From: Trichomonas vaginalis G3
Lineage: Eukaryota; Parabasalia; Trichomonadida; Trichomonadidae
Assembly: GCF_026262505.1 (NCBI RefSeq)
Contig: NC_067204.1
Location: 18,206,165-18,270,164, forward strand
DNA: 64,000 nt
Direction of reading: 5' to 3'
The first letter of the stretch is position 1. Each line of letters begins with the position of its first letter. This document shows positions 10,672 to 20,414 of the stretch, piece by piece. A program made the position numbers and the translations under genes. The notes under the pieces are model-generated. The model saw only the letters and a list, made by a program, of their open reading frames with translations, did no database searches and had not been told where the DNA came from.

Positions 10672-10710
10672 GTACCAACTTTGCGGATCTTCGATCCGCA
10701 AAGTTGGTAC
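10672..10710. repeat. Perfect 18-bp inverted repeat with 3-base loop
   Basis: Arms 10672-10689 and 10693-10710 are perfect inverted copies (GTACCAACTTTGCGGATC) around the loop TTC. On the opposite strand the loop is C-GAA-G. This stable hairpin/cruciform sits 396 bp before the ankyrin gene at 11107. The homologous flank at 55800-55860 lacks it, so it was gained or lost after the duplication. Confidence 0.85.
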
Positions 10711-11106
10711 TGTCTATTTTTATATTAAAAAGTATGTTATTATATGGGAAAAATTAGAGATTTCGATCTCAAAATTTAAAATCGGGTTATTTTGGATTCT
10801 TTCGCTTTGGAAGGGCGCGAAGCGCCCTCCCAAAGCGATAAAAGTTCCAAAACAAGGATCTGAGAAAATCTGATATCGGAAAAATGACTTTGGATATGAT
10901 AAATATCACTTTTATAATTAAACATCTGGATGAAAGTCTTGTTATTATGTTATTTTAAATCTATGTACTTAATCAAACCGCATAAAATATATCCGAAATC
11001 TTTGTGATTAGTGTTTTCTACATACTTAACACTATAATTATTTTTCTTAATGGATTTCAAAGATGTTTTGTCACGTGGAATGTAAATATAAGTTTTAAAT
11101 TTTTTA
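10711..11106 (+). repeat. Duplicated 5' flank of the ankyrin family
   Basis: Blocks of this stretch match the region before the second ankyrin gene (about 55851-56335). Examples are TATATTAAAAAGTATG at the left and CGAAATCTTTGTGAT near 10998. The copied segment therefore extends several hundred bases upstream of the coding region, including the presumed promoter. It also contains a short reading frame (MDFKDVLS...) at about 11050 that corresponds to the in-frame upstream ATG at 56336 in the other copy. Confidence 0.7.
10802..10838. repeat. 17-bp inverted repeat with GAA loop
   Basis: Arms 10802-10818 and 10822-10838 (TCGCTTTGGAAGGGCGC and its reverse complement, one mismatch) enclose GAA. 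The centre GCGAAGC is the sequence of the exceptionally stable DNA mini-hairpin. It is GC-rich within very AT-rich surroundings. Confidence 0.85.
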
Positions 11107-12915
11107 ATGTCTGTTCAAAGCATTCATCAAAATAAATTCAGTGAATTGCGAGAAAACTACAAACAATACATCGATACATATAATGCATTGTATCAACTGA
11201 AAATTGGAAATGAAGAAGAATTAAGCCAGATTTACAAAATGATCAAAACGAATTTGATTGAATCAAAGAAACTTTGCCCACAATCTATTATAAGAGATAT
11301 CTTAAATATCATTCCGTATAATAATGGCCATACAAAGTCATATTTATCTCTTGCCAAACTCATATCTGATGATTATCATGTGGAAGAAGTCAGACAAATT
11401 CCAATTATCTCTAACTACCTGTTTTATAAAGAATATGGAATTAAATTAGACAAATCTCATAATTTTGAAAAAATTCAATCAGAAAATTTATCCATTCATT
11501 CAGAAAATACAATTTACAAAGCAATTGTGTATAATGACAAAGAAACATTCATCTCATTTGCCGAAAGAGAAGGATTTGATAAAGATCAAATACTTAGAAA
11601 CAGCTCTTTGTATCCAATTACCAGATCAATATTTTTTTCATTTGGTCGTAGACCAGGATATTCATTACTTGAATTATGTTGTTACCATGGAGCAGTTGAT
11701 TGTTTCAAATTCTTAAGAACGAAATTTAACTCAGAAATAACTGAATCATGTTTAATATTTTCATTTTTAGGAGGAAATCCAGAGATCATGAGTGAGTGTT
11801 TGAAATATCAGAAACCAGGTGATGAATGCATGTGTTATGCAATTGTTTCACACAACATTGATTTTGTCACATTTTTGATGAATGAATACAAAATATCGAT
11901 TAATTTATATCAATGTGCAGTGTATAAAAATCTTGAATCATTTTTAGTTTATTTCGATCGAACTAATGATATTCACAGATGTTATGCTTATTCGGCGTTG
12001 TTTGAAATGTTATCTCTTTGTGAATATTTCCTTTCACTTGGTACAAATATTAATATATTAATGGGAGAATTTGGAACAGCTCTTCACATTGCAACAATGT
12101 ATAATTGTAAAGAGATAGCTGAATTTCTTATATCGCGCGGTATAAATATCAACAAGAAAAAAATTAAAGGAAGCACACCTCTTCATGATGCAGCAAAATC
12201 TAATAACAAAGAAATGGCCGAGCTTTTAATTTCTCATGGTGCAAATATCAACGAAAAAGATGATGAAAAGAGAACCGCTCTTCATGATGCAGCAAAATCT
12301 AATAGCAAAGAAATAGCTGAACTTTTAATTTCACTTGGTTTAAATATCAACGAAAAAGATAGGCGTGGAAATACACCTCTTCATGATGCAGCATGTGAAA
12401 ATAGTAAAGAAACAATCTAATTTCTTCTTTCACATGGCGCAAATATCAAGGAAAAGAATAATGATGGAAAAACCGCTTTTCATCTTGCAGCATTGAATAA
12501 TTGTAAAGAAACTGTCGAATTTCTTCTTTCACATGGCGCAAATATCAGAGAAAAAGATAATGATGGAAAAACCGCTTTTCATCTTGCAGCATATAATAAT
12601 AGTAAAGAAACTGTCGAATTTCTTCTTTCACATGGTGCAAATATCAATGAAAAAGACAATGATGGGAAAACAGCTCTTCATTTTACAGTAGATCATAATA
12701 GTAAAGAAACAGCCGAATTTCTTCTTTCACATGGCACAAACATCAATGAAAAAGATAAACTTGGGAAAACTGTTCTTCATTATGCAGCAAAACAATATTG
12801 TAAAGAAACAGCCGAAGTTCTTCTTTCACATGGCGCAAATATCAATGAAAAAGATAAAAAAGGATATACCCCTCTTCTCATTTCACATGGCGCAGTTAAG
12901 GATGCACCCAAATGA
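11107..12915 (+). pseudogene. Ankyrin family gene split by one in-frame stop
   Basis: The first frame, 11107-12420, gives 437 residues: the family head domain (MSVQSIHQNKFSEL..., AIVSHNIDFVTFLMNEYK), then ankyrin units of 33 residues (ALHIATMYNCKEIAEFLISRG...). It ends inside a unit at TAA 12418-12420, where the sibling units read GAA (ETIEFLLSHG). The same frame is open again up to 12915 with about five more units and a family-type end (LLISHGAVKDAPK). One base change would explain the stop. The gene is either a young pseudogene or makes a truncated but still plausible 437-residue protein. Paralogues lie at 429, 5310 and 56396. Confidence 0.85.
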
Positions 12916-13582
12916 ATTATTATCAATGAATAATCGGCAGGGGAAAAACTTTCAGTTTCTCACTAAAAATACAATTTTTATAGGCAAAGATTAAAAACAT
13001 AATAATTTGGCAAATTCTTTTTTACAGGTTTCTACATGATACTTTTATTAAGACAGGCATGCAAACTATGCAATTGCTGATTGAGATTTCTTTTTTTTAT
13101 CTTTGGCTTCAAAGTTAATGAAGAAGGTAGTCTCAAATGGGAAAGAGCTATTGACTGAAATATATTTGTTTTGGATGGTGCTCAAAAATGGATGACTATT
13201 TTCTAGATATTCGCTCGTGGCTCAGAACCATTTTCAAGTGAAGACAATATTTCATTTCCTATTGCCTTAGTTCATCAACAATTGTCAAAGCCATAAATGA
13301 AGTATGAAATAATATATTCAACATTGGTTATTCTTTCAGCACCAACTTTCTTTGTTTGTTTTATGAGATCCATGTCAATCAAGGAATTGAATGAATATGA
13401 AAAATTGAAAGACAACAAATGAATTTCACCGAGTTCTGATATTCAAATCTCTTACCATTAAACATATACCTTTCTTTCAATCTTGAATAAAGAATTTTTT
13501 TAAATAAATATTCCCAAACCTATATTATATTAGTTCATTTTCTATCTGTGTGTATTTTTCTTTCAATATACTTGTTAGAATT
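12916..13582. other. Intergenic, 667 bp
   Basis: AT-rich sequence between the ankyrin gene and the MITE. A few short open stretches are present, but nothing with a recognisable product or a repeat structure. Confidence 0.4.
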
Positions 13583-13590
13583 ATTCAATT

Positions 13591-13974
13591 GGGCGTCATT
13601 TTTTTGGGCGAAACATGGGCGAAACAACGATAGAGCCCTCAATTCTCTCAAATTTTGAGGGCCTTTGGGCGAAACATTGCTAAAATTCAGAGGTTTGGGC
13701 AAAACATAAACTATTCAATTTTTAACCAAAAAAGCATATTTTTAAGTGGAAAAAATTCATAAAAACTTTGCAAAATCTTTTGGGTAAGTTCCTACATGAT
13801 AGCATCATCTAGATAAACAATGAAATCATGTTGTTGTTTAAATATATTTCATTTTAGATCTTTCGCCCAAACCTCTCAATTTTCGCAATGTTTTCCCCAA
13901 AAGCCCTCAAAATTTGAGAGAATTGAGGGACCTATCGTTGTTTCGCCCATGTTTCGCCCAAAATTTTAAAGACC
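13591..13974. mobile_element. MITE with long terminal inverted repeats and 8-bp target duplication
   Basis: The left arm 13591-13704 and right arm 13861-13974 are imperfect inverted copies. Shared blocks include TTTGGGCGAAACATGGGCGA, CCTCAATTCTCTCAAATTTTGAGGG (split by a few substitutions) and AGGTTTGGGC. The element is flanked on both sides by ATTCAATT (13583-13590 and 13975-13982), a clean 8-bp target duplication. The 156-bp centre is non-coding. An 8-bp duplication suits hAT-type (or, with one more base, Mutator-type) mobilisation. There is no transposase gene, so it would be non-autonomous. It sits about 100 bp upstream of the eL38 gene. Confidence 0.85.
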
Positions 13975-14054
13975 ATTCAATTAGATTTGGAGAAATGTTT
14001 TATTATAGACTCAACAAATTATTATAATTGCTATTTCGTAAATTTATTATGATT

Positions 14055-14060
14055 TCACTT
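14055..14060 (+). promoter_or_regulatory. Initiator element (TCACTT) of eL38
   Basis: TCACTT, with presumed +1 at A14057, lies 15 bases before the ATG at 14072. It matches the T. vaginalis initiator consensus. Confidence 0.75.
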
Positions 14061-14071
14061 TTTTCGTTTCA

Positions 14072-14296
14072 ATGCCGAAACAAGTAGCAACTCCAAAGGA
14101 ATTCCTTGCTCTCGCAGCTCGCCCTGATGCCAAATGGGTCAAGGTAAAGAAAGTTAACGACGACCTTACAAAATTCAAGCTTAGAACAACAAAGTTCCTT
14201 TATACACTTGTAGTAAAGCCAAAGTTTGTTGAGCTTGTTCAGAATTCAATTCCAGAATCCCTCGAAGTAATTGTCCTTGATAAGAAGGCAGAATAA
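14072..14296 (+). CDS. RPL38: 60S ribosomal protein eL38
   Basis: The protein has 74 residues and is full length for the family. The sequence MPKQVATPKEFLALAAR with KVKKV, TKFKLRTTKFLYTLVV and the C-terminal helix is typical of eL38, a small protein of the large ribosomal subunit. A canonical initiator lies 15 bases upstream. Codon use is biased to C-ending codons (AAG, CTC, GTC), as in highly expressed T. vaginalis genes. The MITE at 13591-13974 ends only about 80 bases before the initiator, so the core promoter must be short. Confidence 0.95.
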   Translation: MPKQVATPKEFLALAARPDAKWVKVKKVNDDLTKFKLRTTKFLYTLVVKPKFVELVQNSIPESLEVIVLDKKAE

Positions 14297-14804
14297 TTTT
14301 TAACCATTTTCACGAAATTATCTTTTTTCATTGCTTTTGTACTAAAACACATCGATATCTTAAACAATTGAATTAGTAAATTATTATCGACTTTAATTGA
14401 CAATTAATACTCATTAGTTTTAACGTATTATATCATATCAAACTGAATTAAGAGATTGACTTCAAACTGAAGCAGTCATTTATTTAATTGAGACCAGATA
14501 TAGCTATGCATAATAGCAAAATCTTATAATTTTGGAGATAATGAATCTTGAAACTTTAATAAATAATATTTCTCTGGAGAAAATCATTTTAATGAATGTT
14601 TTATCTCTTGGTAAAAGAATCCCTGATTGATTAGGCTGAAAAGTTTGAAAAACTTTCAATCAATGGAAAATTCTGAATTTTGCAGCAATAATTTTATTTA
14701 CTGCAATAAACAATAATGATTTTTACAGTCATTTACTCATAAGTAACATAAAATTTTCGTAAACTTTTCAATTTATAAAACCGCCTCAAATTTATAAAAT
14801 TATA
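14297..14804. other. Intergenic, 508 bp
   Basis: AT-rich spacer with TAAA-type 3'-end signals after eL38. No gene, repeat or RNA was recognised. Confidence 0.45.
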
Positions 14805-17564
14805 ATGCTGTCATATTTCAAATCTACGCCAACAATCCAAGAATTGGAAACCTTCACAAATGAAATGGATTCAATAGTGAAATTCCTCCATAATCAATCA
14901 AAATCACTTGCTGAAGTCGGTCCGCCATTATTAAAGATTGTTGCTGTCGAAGCACCTGATTTCAAAGTGTTTTTCGAGCATATTGCAGAAATTTATGACA
15001 AACTTTTACGATTATACGAACGTACATCCAAAGATCTCTCCAGATCTCTTGAAGAATTTAAAGATATTAATAGAAGATATGTCGTAGTCAAGAGATTGGA
15101 GAATGAACGCTTGTCATTTAAGTCACAATTCGATGATGCATGCAAATTGGTCGATAAAACATACAAAGGAATGAAACCAGAAGATCCAAATTCTCTGGCA
15201 TCTTATAATCAACTTCAAGGAAAACGCGCAGAAGCGGCAAAGAAGTTATACAATGCTGATAAAGCACTCATTGAATATCAAAAGCGCTTCCAAAAGTTCT
15301 ATATTCGTAAGGTCAAAACAGGATGGCTAATGTATTCGCAATCATTCTCATATTTCTATGTCTGTGAAGGCTCATTGTATAATGAACTTGCACAGCTGTT
15401 CAAATCTATTCGCGACCATGCATTCGAACCAAATAAAATTTTATCAAAACTTAATATCAAAGTTCCTGAGCCATTATCTCCACAAAATGGATCAACCTCA
15501 GTACCACAATCCAACAGCTTCGATGTACCCCCTGTTCCTGCTGCAATTATCAATAGTTCTGATGTACCACTTTCAGCTAAGCAACAAAAGGAACTTTCAG
15601 CTGCGAAGAAGCAGCAAAGGAAGCAAGACACTCCACAACAAAAGCAGCAGCAACAACAATCACAACAACAACAACAGCAAAAGGGAGGCAAATCTGCAAA
15701 TCAAAAATCAAATCAACAAAAAGGCCAAAAGAAGAAAGCTCAACAGCAGAAACAGCAAAAGTTAAGTGAAGATGAAGCTCTTCCAGTTCCAGATAATCTT
15801 TCTGACGAAGAAAAGAAGACAACAAATAACAAATCAGATGAAGATCTTCAAGAGCTTGTCAATGAAGATGAATACATTGCAAATGCTCAGGCCTCAAATA
15901 AAAACAAACAAAACAAAAAGAACGGAAAAGGAAAAATGAAACAAGAAGTCAAATCAAGAGATATTTTGTTTGAAGAAGCTGCAATTAATGAAACAAAAGC
16001 AGAAGAAGATGAAATTAAAGTGATCGAAACCAATAAACCACAAGAAGAAAAGAAGGAAGAGATATTAGTTGTTGATGAGAACAAACAAGAAAATTCAACA
16101 ACACCAACAGAGGAGAAGAAAGAGGAAGTTGTTCCAGTTGAAGAAAACAAGGAAGACAATACATCTGCTGTAGCTCAAGAAACCACAGTCGAAGAGAAGA
16201 AGGAAGAAGAAACTCCTGTTGAGGAGAAGAAGGAAGAAGAAACTCCAGTAGAAGAGAAGAAGGAAGAAACTCCAGCTGAAGAGAAGAAGGAAGAAACTCA
16301 AGCTGTTGAGGAGAAGAAGGAAGAAACTCCAGCTGTAGAAGAAAAGAAGGAAGAAACACCAGCTGTTGAGGAGAAGAAGGAAGAAACACCAGCTGTTGAG
16401 GAGAAGAAGGAAGAAACTCCAGCTGTAGAAGAAAAGAAGAAGGAAGAAACTCCAGCTGTAGAAGAAAAGAAGAAGGAAGAAACTCCAGCTGTAGAAGAAA
16501 AGAAAGAAGAAACACCAGCTGTTGAGGAGAAGAAGGAAGAAACTCCTGTAGAAGAGAAGAAGGAGGAAGAAACTCCAGCTGTAGAAGAAAAGAAGAAGGA
16601 AGAAACTCCAGCTGTAGAAGAAAAGAAAGAAGAAACACCAGCTGTTGAGGAGAAGAAGGAAGAAACTCCTGTAGAAGAGAAGAAGGAGGAAGAAACTCCA
16701 GCTGTAGAAGAAAAGAAGAAGGAAGAAACTCCAGCTGTAGAAGAAAAGAAAGAAGAAACACCAGCTGTTGAGGAGAAGAAGGAAGAAACTCCTGTAGAAG
16801 AGAAGAAGGAAGAAGAAACCCCAGCTCAAGAGAAGAAGGAAGAAACTCCAGCAACAGAAGAGAAGAAGGAAGAAGAAAGTCCAGTTGCTGAAGAGAAGAA
16901 GGAAGAAGAAACTCCAGTTGCTGAAGAGAAGAAGGAAGAAGAAACTCCAGCTGTAGAAGAGAAGAAGGAAGAAGAAACTCCAGTAGAAGAGAAGAAGGAA
17001 GAAGAAACTCCAGCTGAAGAGAAGAAGGAAGAAGAAACTCCAGTAGAAGAGAAGAAGGAGGAAGAAACCCCAGCTGAAGAGAAGAAGGAAGAAACTCCAG
17101 CAACAGAAGAGAAGAAGGAAGAAGAAAGTCCAGTTGCTGAAGAGAAGAAGGAAGAAGAAACTCCAGTTGCTGAAGAGAAGAAGGAAGAAGAAACTCCAGC
17201 TGTAGAAGAGAAGAAGGAAGAAGAAACTCCAGTAGAAGAGAAGAAGGAAGAAGAAACTCCAGCTGAAGAGAAGAAGGAAGAAGAAACTCCAGTAGAAGAG
17301 AAGAAGGAAGAAGAAACTCCAGCTGAAGAGAAGAAGGAAGAAGAAACTCCAGTAGAAGAGAAGAAGGAAGAAGAAACTCCAGCTGAAGAGAAGAAGGAGG
17401 AAGAAACCCCAGCTCAAGAGAAGAAGGAAGAAACTCCAGCTGTTAAAGAGAAGAAAGAAGAGGTTGCTCCTCAGCAACCACAAAACAGAAATAATAATAA
17501 TAACAATAACAGAAATAAGAATAATAGAAATAACCGCAAGAAAGGTAAGAAAGGCCGTCGTTAG
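14805..17564 (+). CDS. BAR-like domain protein with long EEKKEETP repeat tail
   Basis: The protein has 919 residues. Residues about 1-205 form a helical domain resembling a BAR/arfaptin-type membrane-curving domain (FTNEMDSIVKFLHNQSKSLA, YERTSKDLSRSLEEF, LIEYQKRFQKFYIRKV). A proline/serine linker and a Gln/Lys-rich stretch (about 265-315) follow. Residues about 462-885 are an almost continuous array of EEKKEETPA/V units of 9-11 residues. The C-terminus is Asn-rich and then strongly basic (RNNRKKGKKGRR). The tail is highly charged and likely extended or helical. It may be a membrane-associated scaffold. The BAR assignment rests on pattern and length only. Long reading frames on the opposite strand across the repeats are artefacts. 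Confidence 0.8.
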   Translation: MLSYFKSTPTIQELETFTNEMDSIVKFLHNQSKSLAEVGPPLLKIVAVEAPDFKVFFEHIAEIYDKLLRLYERTSKDLSRSLEEFKDINRRYVVVKRLENERLSFKSQFDDACKLVDKTYKGMKPEDPNSLASYNQLQGKRAEAAKKLYNADKALIEYQKRFQKFYIRKVKTGWLMYSQSFSYFYVCEGSLYNELAQLFKSIRDHAFEPNKILSKLNIKVPEPLSPQNGSTSVPQSNSFDVPPVPAAIINSSDVPLSAKQQKELSAAKKQQRKQDTPQQKQQQQQSQQQQQQKGGKSANQKSNQQKGQKKKAQQQKQQKLSEDEALPVPDNLSDEEKKTTNNKSDEDLQELVNEDEYIANAQASNKNKQNKKNGKGKMKQEVKSRDILFEEAAINETKAEEDEIKVIETNKPQEEKKEEILVVDENKQENSTTPTEEKKEEVVPVEENKEDNTSAVAQETTVEEKKEEETPVEEKKEEETPVEEKKEETPAEEKKEETQAVEEKKEETPAVEEKKEETPAVEEKKEETPAVEEKKEETPAVEEKKKEETPAVEEKKKEETPAVEEKKEETPAVEEKKEETPVEEKKEEETPAVEEKKKEETPAVEEKKEETPAVEEKKEETPVEEKKEEETPAVEEKKKEETPAVEEKKEETPAVEEKKEETPVEEKKEEETPAQEKKEETPATEEKKEEESPVAEEKKEEETPVAEEKKEEETPAVEEKKEEETPVEEKKEEETPAEEKKEEETPVEEKKEEETPAEEKKEETPATEEKKEEESPVAEEKKEEETPVAEEKKEEETPAVEEKKEEETPVEEKKEEETPAEEKKEEETPVEEKKEEETPAEEKKEEETPVEEKKEEETPAEEKKEEETPAQEKKEETPAVKEKKEEVAPQQPQNRNNNNNNNRNKNNRNNRKKGKKGRR
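16189..17460 (+). repeat. Tandem 27-36 bp coding repeat (EEKKEETPx)
   Basis: About 40 units based on GAGAAGAAGGAAGAAACTCC. Higher-order duplications are visible: a block of roughly 260 bases starting near 16845 (EETPATEEKKEEESPVAEE) recurs near 17095, and a block of about 120 bases recurs three times between 16520 and 16800. Unit number is likely to vary between strains. Confidence 0.9.
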
Positions 17565-17734
17565 AATTATATTGGATTTTTTATGTATAAATAAATATTC
17601 TGTTATATTTAAAATCCAAAAACTTATCTTATTAAGGATTTCATTATATTCATGATGATAAAAAGACTGTATTTCCTTGTCGGAGTTATTAATTTTTATT
17701 CATTGAAATCAATATTATCAATGAAATTTCAAGA

Positions 17735-18055
17735 TTAGAAGTCGAACATATCAGCAATTGGAAGTGGAGCATCATTATTTGCCTCGGCTTCTTTCTCTTC
17801 TGGAGCATCATTCTTGGGTGCTGGAGCTGCTCCAGTTGCAGCAGGAGCAGCGATTCTTGCATCTCCAAGTGATAGGTTCTTAATGATGCCTTCGATGTCA
17901 GCATTCTTGAAATAATCAGCTTACATCTGAACCCAGAATTTATCAGTTTGTAGACCTGATGCATCGATGATTTTTTGGAGAGCATCTGCAGTGATTTCTT
18001 TGTCTCCATCGTGTAAGATTAAGGCAGCGTAGACGCAGGCGAGTTCTTTGCTCAT
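17735..18055 (-). pseudogene. Acidic ribosomal P1-like gene with in-frame stop
   Basis: The minus-strand frame from ATG 18055 begins MSKELACVYAALILHDGDKE, typical of the N-terminal dimerisation domain of eukaryotic P1 stalk proteins. It ends with an Ala/Pro hinge (AAPAATGAAPAPKND), an acidic stretch and PIADMFDF. The full frame would be 106 residues, the usual P1 size. A TAA lies in frame after FWVQM (codon 45), where a sense codon, perhaps Tyr, would be expected before ADYFKN. The hydrophobic C-terminal tail also differs from the usual DDDMGFGLFD. A good initiator is present, so it may still be transcribed. It is most likely a dead copy of a multicopy gene. A sequencing error is the main alternative. 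Confidence 0.8.
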
Positions 18056-18060
18056 TCTTA

Positions 18061-18068
18061 GAAAATGA
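18061..18068 (-). promoter_or_regulatory. Initiator element (TCATTTTC) of the P1-like gene
   Basis: On the minus strand TCATTTTC lies five bases before ATG 18055 at its nearer edge, with the presumed +1 about eleven bases upstream. It fits the T. vaginalis initiator and suggests the promoter of the damaged copy is intact. Confidence 0.65.
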
Positions 18069-18620
18069 AAATAATTTCATTAGATTTATTTCAATAACGT
18101 CAAAAATTTTCTAAAAAAATGTTGATGGGAAGAAAAAAAAAGTCGTGTATAATTATTGCAAATCAATTGTACTTCTTTCGTATAGTCTAAATCACATCTG
18201 ACAATATCAAAAATTTGAATAGTCACAAATCGAGAGATTAAATTTTTTCTCAAGATAAAGTCTTAAATAAACTAAATTTAGATAGTCTTAATGTAATACA
18301 GTAGAAAGGTCAAATTTTTAATACCGCTTATGCATTGAGATTTATATCTGACCAATAGGATTGTGGCAATATGCCAATGACAATGGTTTGCTTAGAATAT
18401 CGATATGCAAGATATATCATATTTAACTTAGTTTTGTTTAATTCCTCATAATTATTGATGCTGGAAATTTAGTTCAAGTTTCGAATGATATTGTCTATCA
18501 ATAAATAATACTTTAAACAGTCTGTAGAGCATAAAAAAGCTGAGAAATCAAGTTTTCAGCCCGGATCAGGCGGTTATAATTTGAATAATTGAAATAATCC
18601 ATTTGACACTTTTTAATCGA
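18069..18620. other. Divergent intergenic region, 552 bp
   Basis: Shared upstream region of the P1-like gene (minus) and dynamin (plus). A degenerate initiator (ACACTTTTT, about 18607-18615) precedes the dynamin ATG. No repeat or RNA gene was seen. Confidence 0.4.
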
Positions 18621-20414
18621 ATGCAGAATCTTATCCCTGTTCTTAACAAACTCCAGGATGTTTTTGCAACTGTGAGTGCCCATGCTGTTGACCTTCCACA
18701 GATCGTTGCTGTCGGTTGTCAGTCAGCTGGTAAGTCCAGTGTACTTGAAGCTATTGTCGGCAAAGATTTCCTTCCTCGTGGCGCGGGTATCTGCACCCGT
18801 CGTCCACTCATCCTTCAATTAATTCATATTGAAAAAGGTGGCAATCCAACCGAATGGGGCGAGTTTTTGCATAATCCCGGAAAGAAATACACTAATTTCG
18901 ATGAAATCATGAAAGAAATTGAAGACGAGACAGACCGTGTTTGCGGTACAAACAAAGGTGTTACAGATCAACCAATTAACCTCAAGATCTACTCTCCGAC
19001 AGTTTTGAACCTCACACTTGTCGACTTGCCAGGCCTTACAAAGATCGCTGTCGAAGACCAACCAGCTGATATTGCTGACCAAATCAAGAAAATGGTTTAC
19101 AATTACATCACACCACAAAATGCTATCATCTTAGCCATTACTCCAGCTAACATGGATCTTGCTAACTCCGATTCCCTTATCGCTGCCCGTGAAGTCGATC
19201 CAAACGGTGACCGTACAATCGGTGTTCTTACAAAGCTCGATATCATGGATGCCGGCACAAACGCTCGTGAAATCCTTCTTAACAAAGTCTACCCACTCAA
19301 GCTCGGCTACATCGGTGTTATCAACCGTAGCCAGGCTGATATCAACGCTAAGAAGAAAGTTGCCACAACTGCCGATGCCGAAATGAAGTTCTTCAAGAGC
19401 CACGAGGCTTACGCCGATATCGCTGAGAACTGCGGTACCAAGTTCCTCTCACAGACTCTTAACCAAATCCTTATGAAGCACATCAAGAATCAAATTCCAG
19501 CTCTTTACACACAGATTAACGATCAGCTTGCTCTCAAGAATGCAGAGCTCCAGAAATACGGTACCTCCCTCGGCAACACCCCTGAGGAACAGCAAACAAT
19601 GATCTTCTCACTCGTATCTAAGTACATGGAAGAGCTCAACGGCCTTCTTAACGGTTACAGTGACCAACTTAGCAATACCCAGCTTCACGGCGGTGCCAAC
19701 ATCATCTCAGAACTCATCGATGAATTCCCTCAATCAATGCTTACGATTACATCCGTCAAGACCACTCCACAAGAGCTTGTCGCCAAGATGATTGAAAGCC
19801 AGGGTGGTCTTCGTGGCTCAATGTTCTTCCCAGAAGCCACATTCCACGCATTAGTCAAAGATGAGATCGAAAAGCTTCGTCCATGCGTCTTGAAGTGCAT
19901 TGACAATGCAAAGGAACGCCTTGTACAAGTCCACCAGTCCGTCCATGTTCCAGAACTCGAGCGTTTCTTCTCTCTCAGAGACAACATTCTCCAGATCGCT
20001 ATCGATGGCGTTGTTCAGGCATCTAAAGAAGCTGCTGTCTACGCAAACAAGCTCATCGATATCCACACATCATTCATCAACACACGCCACCCAGATTTCG
20101 CTCCTTGCAAGGCACAGATCGATGCAAACGGTGGTTTCGGTAACAACGTTCCAATGCTCATTGACTTGGTCCACAGATACTTCGTCATTGTCCGCAAGGA
20201 AGTCATCGACTCAATTCCAAAGGCAATCTTCAGAACAATGCTCGTTGACTCAGTCAAGCAGCTCAGATTCGACCTCGTCGAAAAGCTCGTCCTTGAACCT
20301 GATCTCAACGAAGACCCAGTCATTGTCGAGAAGCGTAACTCTTGCCTCAAACTCATCGCTGCTCTCAAGCAGGCTCAGCTCGTCCTTGCAGATGTTCGCA
20401 AGGCACACGTATAA
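18621..20414 (+). CDS. Dynamin-related GTPase (short, Drp1/Vps1-like)
   Basis: The protein has 597 residues from ATG 18621 (MQNLIPVLNKLQDVF, the usual dynamin start). GTPase motifs are complete: P-loop GCQSAGKS (32-39), switch I CTRRPL (58-63), DLPG (135-138) and TKLD (204-207). A middle/stalk region and a C-terminal GTPase effector domain (about 505-597) follow. There is no PH or proline-rich domain, and the insert between middle and effector domain is short, so it resembles Drp1/Vps1-type proteins that constrict organelles or vesicles. In T. vaginalis such proteins are candidates for hydrogenosome division or membrane traffic. Codon use (C-ending) suggests high expression. Confidence 0.95.
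   Translation: MQNLIPVLNKLQDVFATVSAHAVDLPQIVAVGCQSAGKSSVLEAIVGKDFLPRGAGICTRRPLILQLIHIEKGGNPTEWGEFLHNPGKKYTNFDEIMKEIEDETDRVCGTNKGVTDQPINLKIYSPTVLNLTLVDLPGLTKIAVEDQPADIADQIKKMVYNYITPQNAIILAITPANMDLANSDSLIAAREVDPNGDRTIGVLTKLDIMDAGTNAREILLNKVYPLKLGYIGVINRSQADINAKKKVATTADAEMKFFKSHEAYADIAENCGTKFLSQTLNQILMKHIKNQIPALYTQINDQLALKNAELQKYGTSLGNTPEEQQTMIFSLVSKYMEELNGLLNGYSDQLSNTQLHGGANIISELIDEFPQSMLTITSVKTTPQELVAKMIESQGGLRGSMFFPEATFHALVKDEIEKLRPCVLKCIDNAKERLVQVHQSVHVPELERFFSLRDNILQIAIDGVVQASKEAAVYANKLIDIHTSFINTRHPDFAPCKAQIDANGGFGNNVPMLIDLVHRYFVIVRKEVIDSIPKAIFRTMLVDSVKQLRFDLVEKLVLEPDLNEDPVIVEKRNSCLKLIAALKQAQLVLADVRKAHV

Noticed and set aside
16015-17483. Long minus-strand frames (up to 462 residues, Leu/Phe/Ser-rich) opposite the repeat tail
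   Set aside because: They are the antisense translation of the EEKKEETP array. Regular codon repeats keep all frames open. No start context or natural composition.
17900-17950. Intron in the P1-like gene that would remove the in-frame stop
   Set aside because: The strict T. vaginalis intron signals (GTATGT-type 5' end and ACTAACACACAG 3' end) are absent.
18603-18620. Six-codon upstream extension of dynamin from a TTG
   Set aside because: Non-ATG start. The ATG at 18621 gives the canonical dynamin N-terminus.
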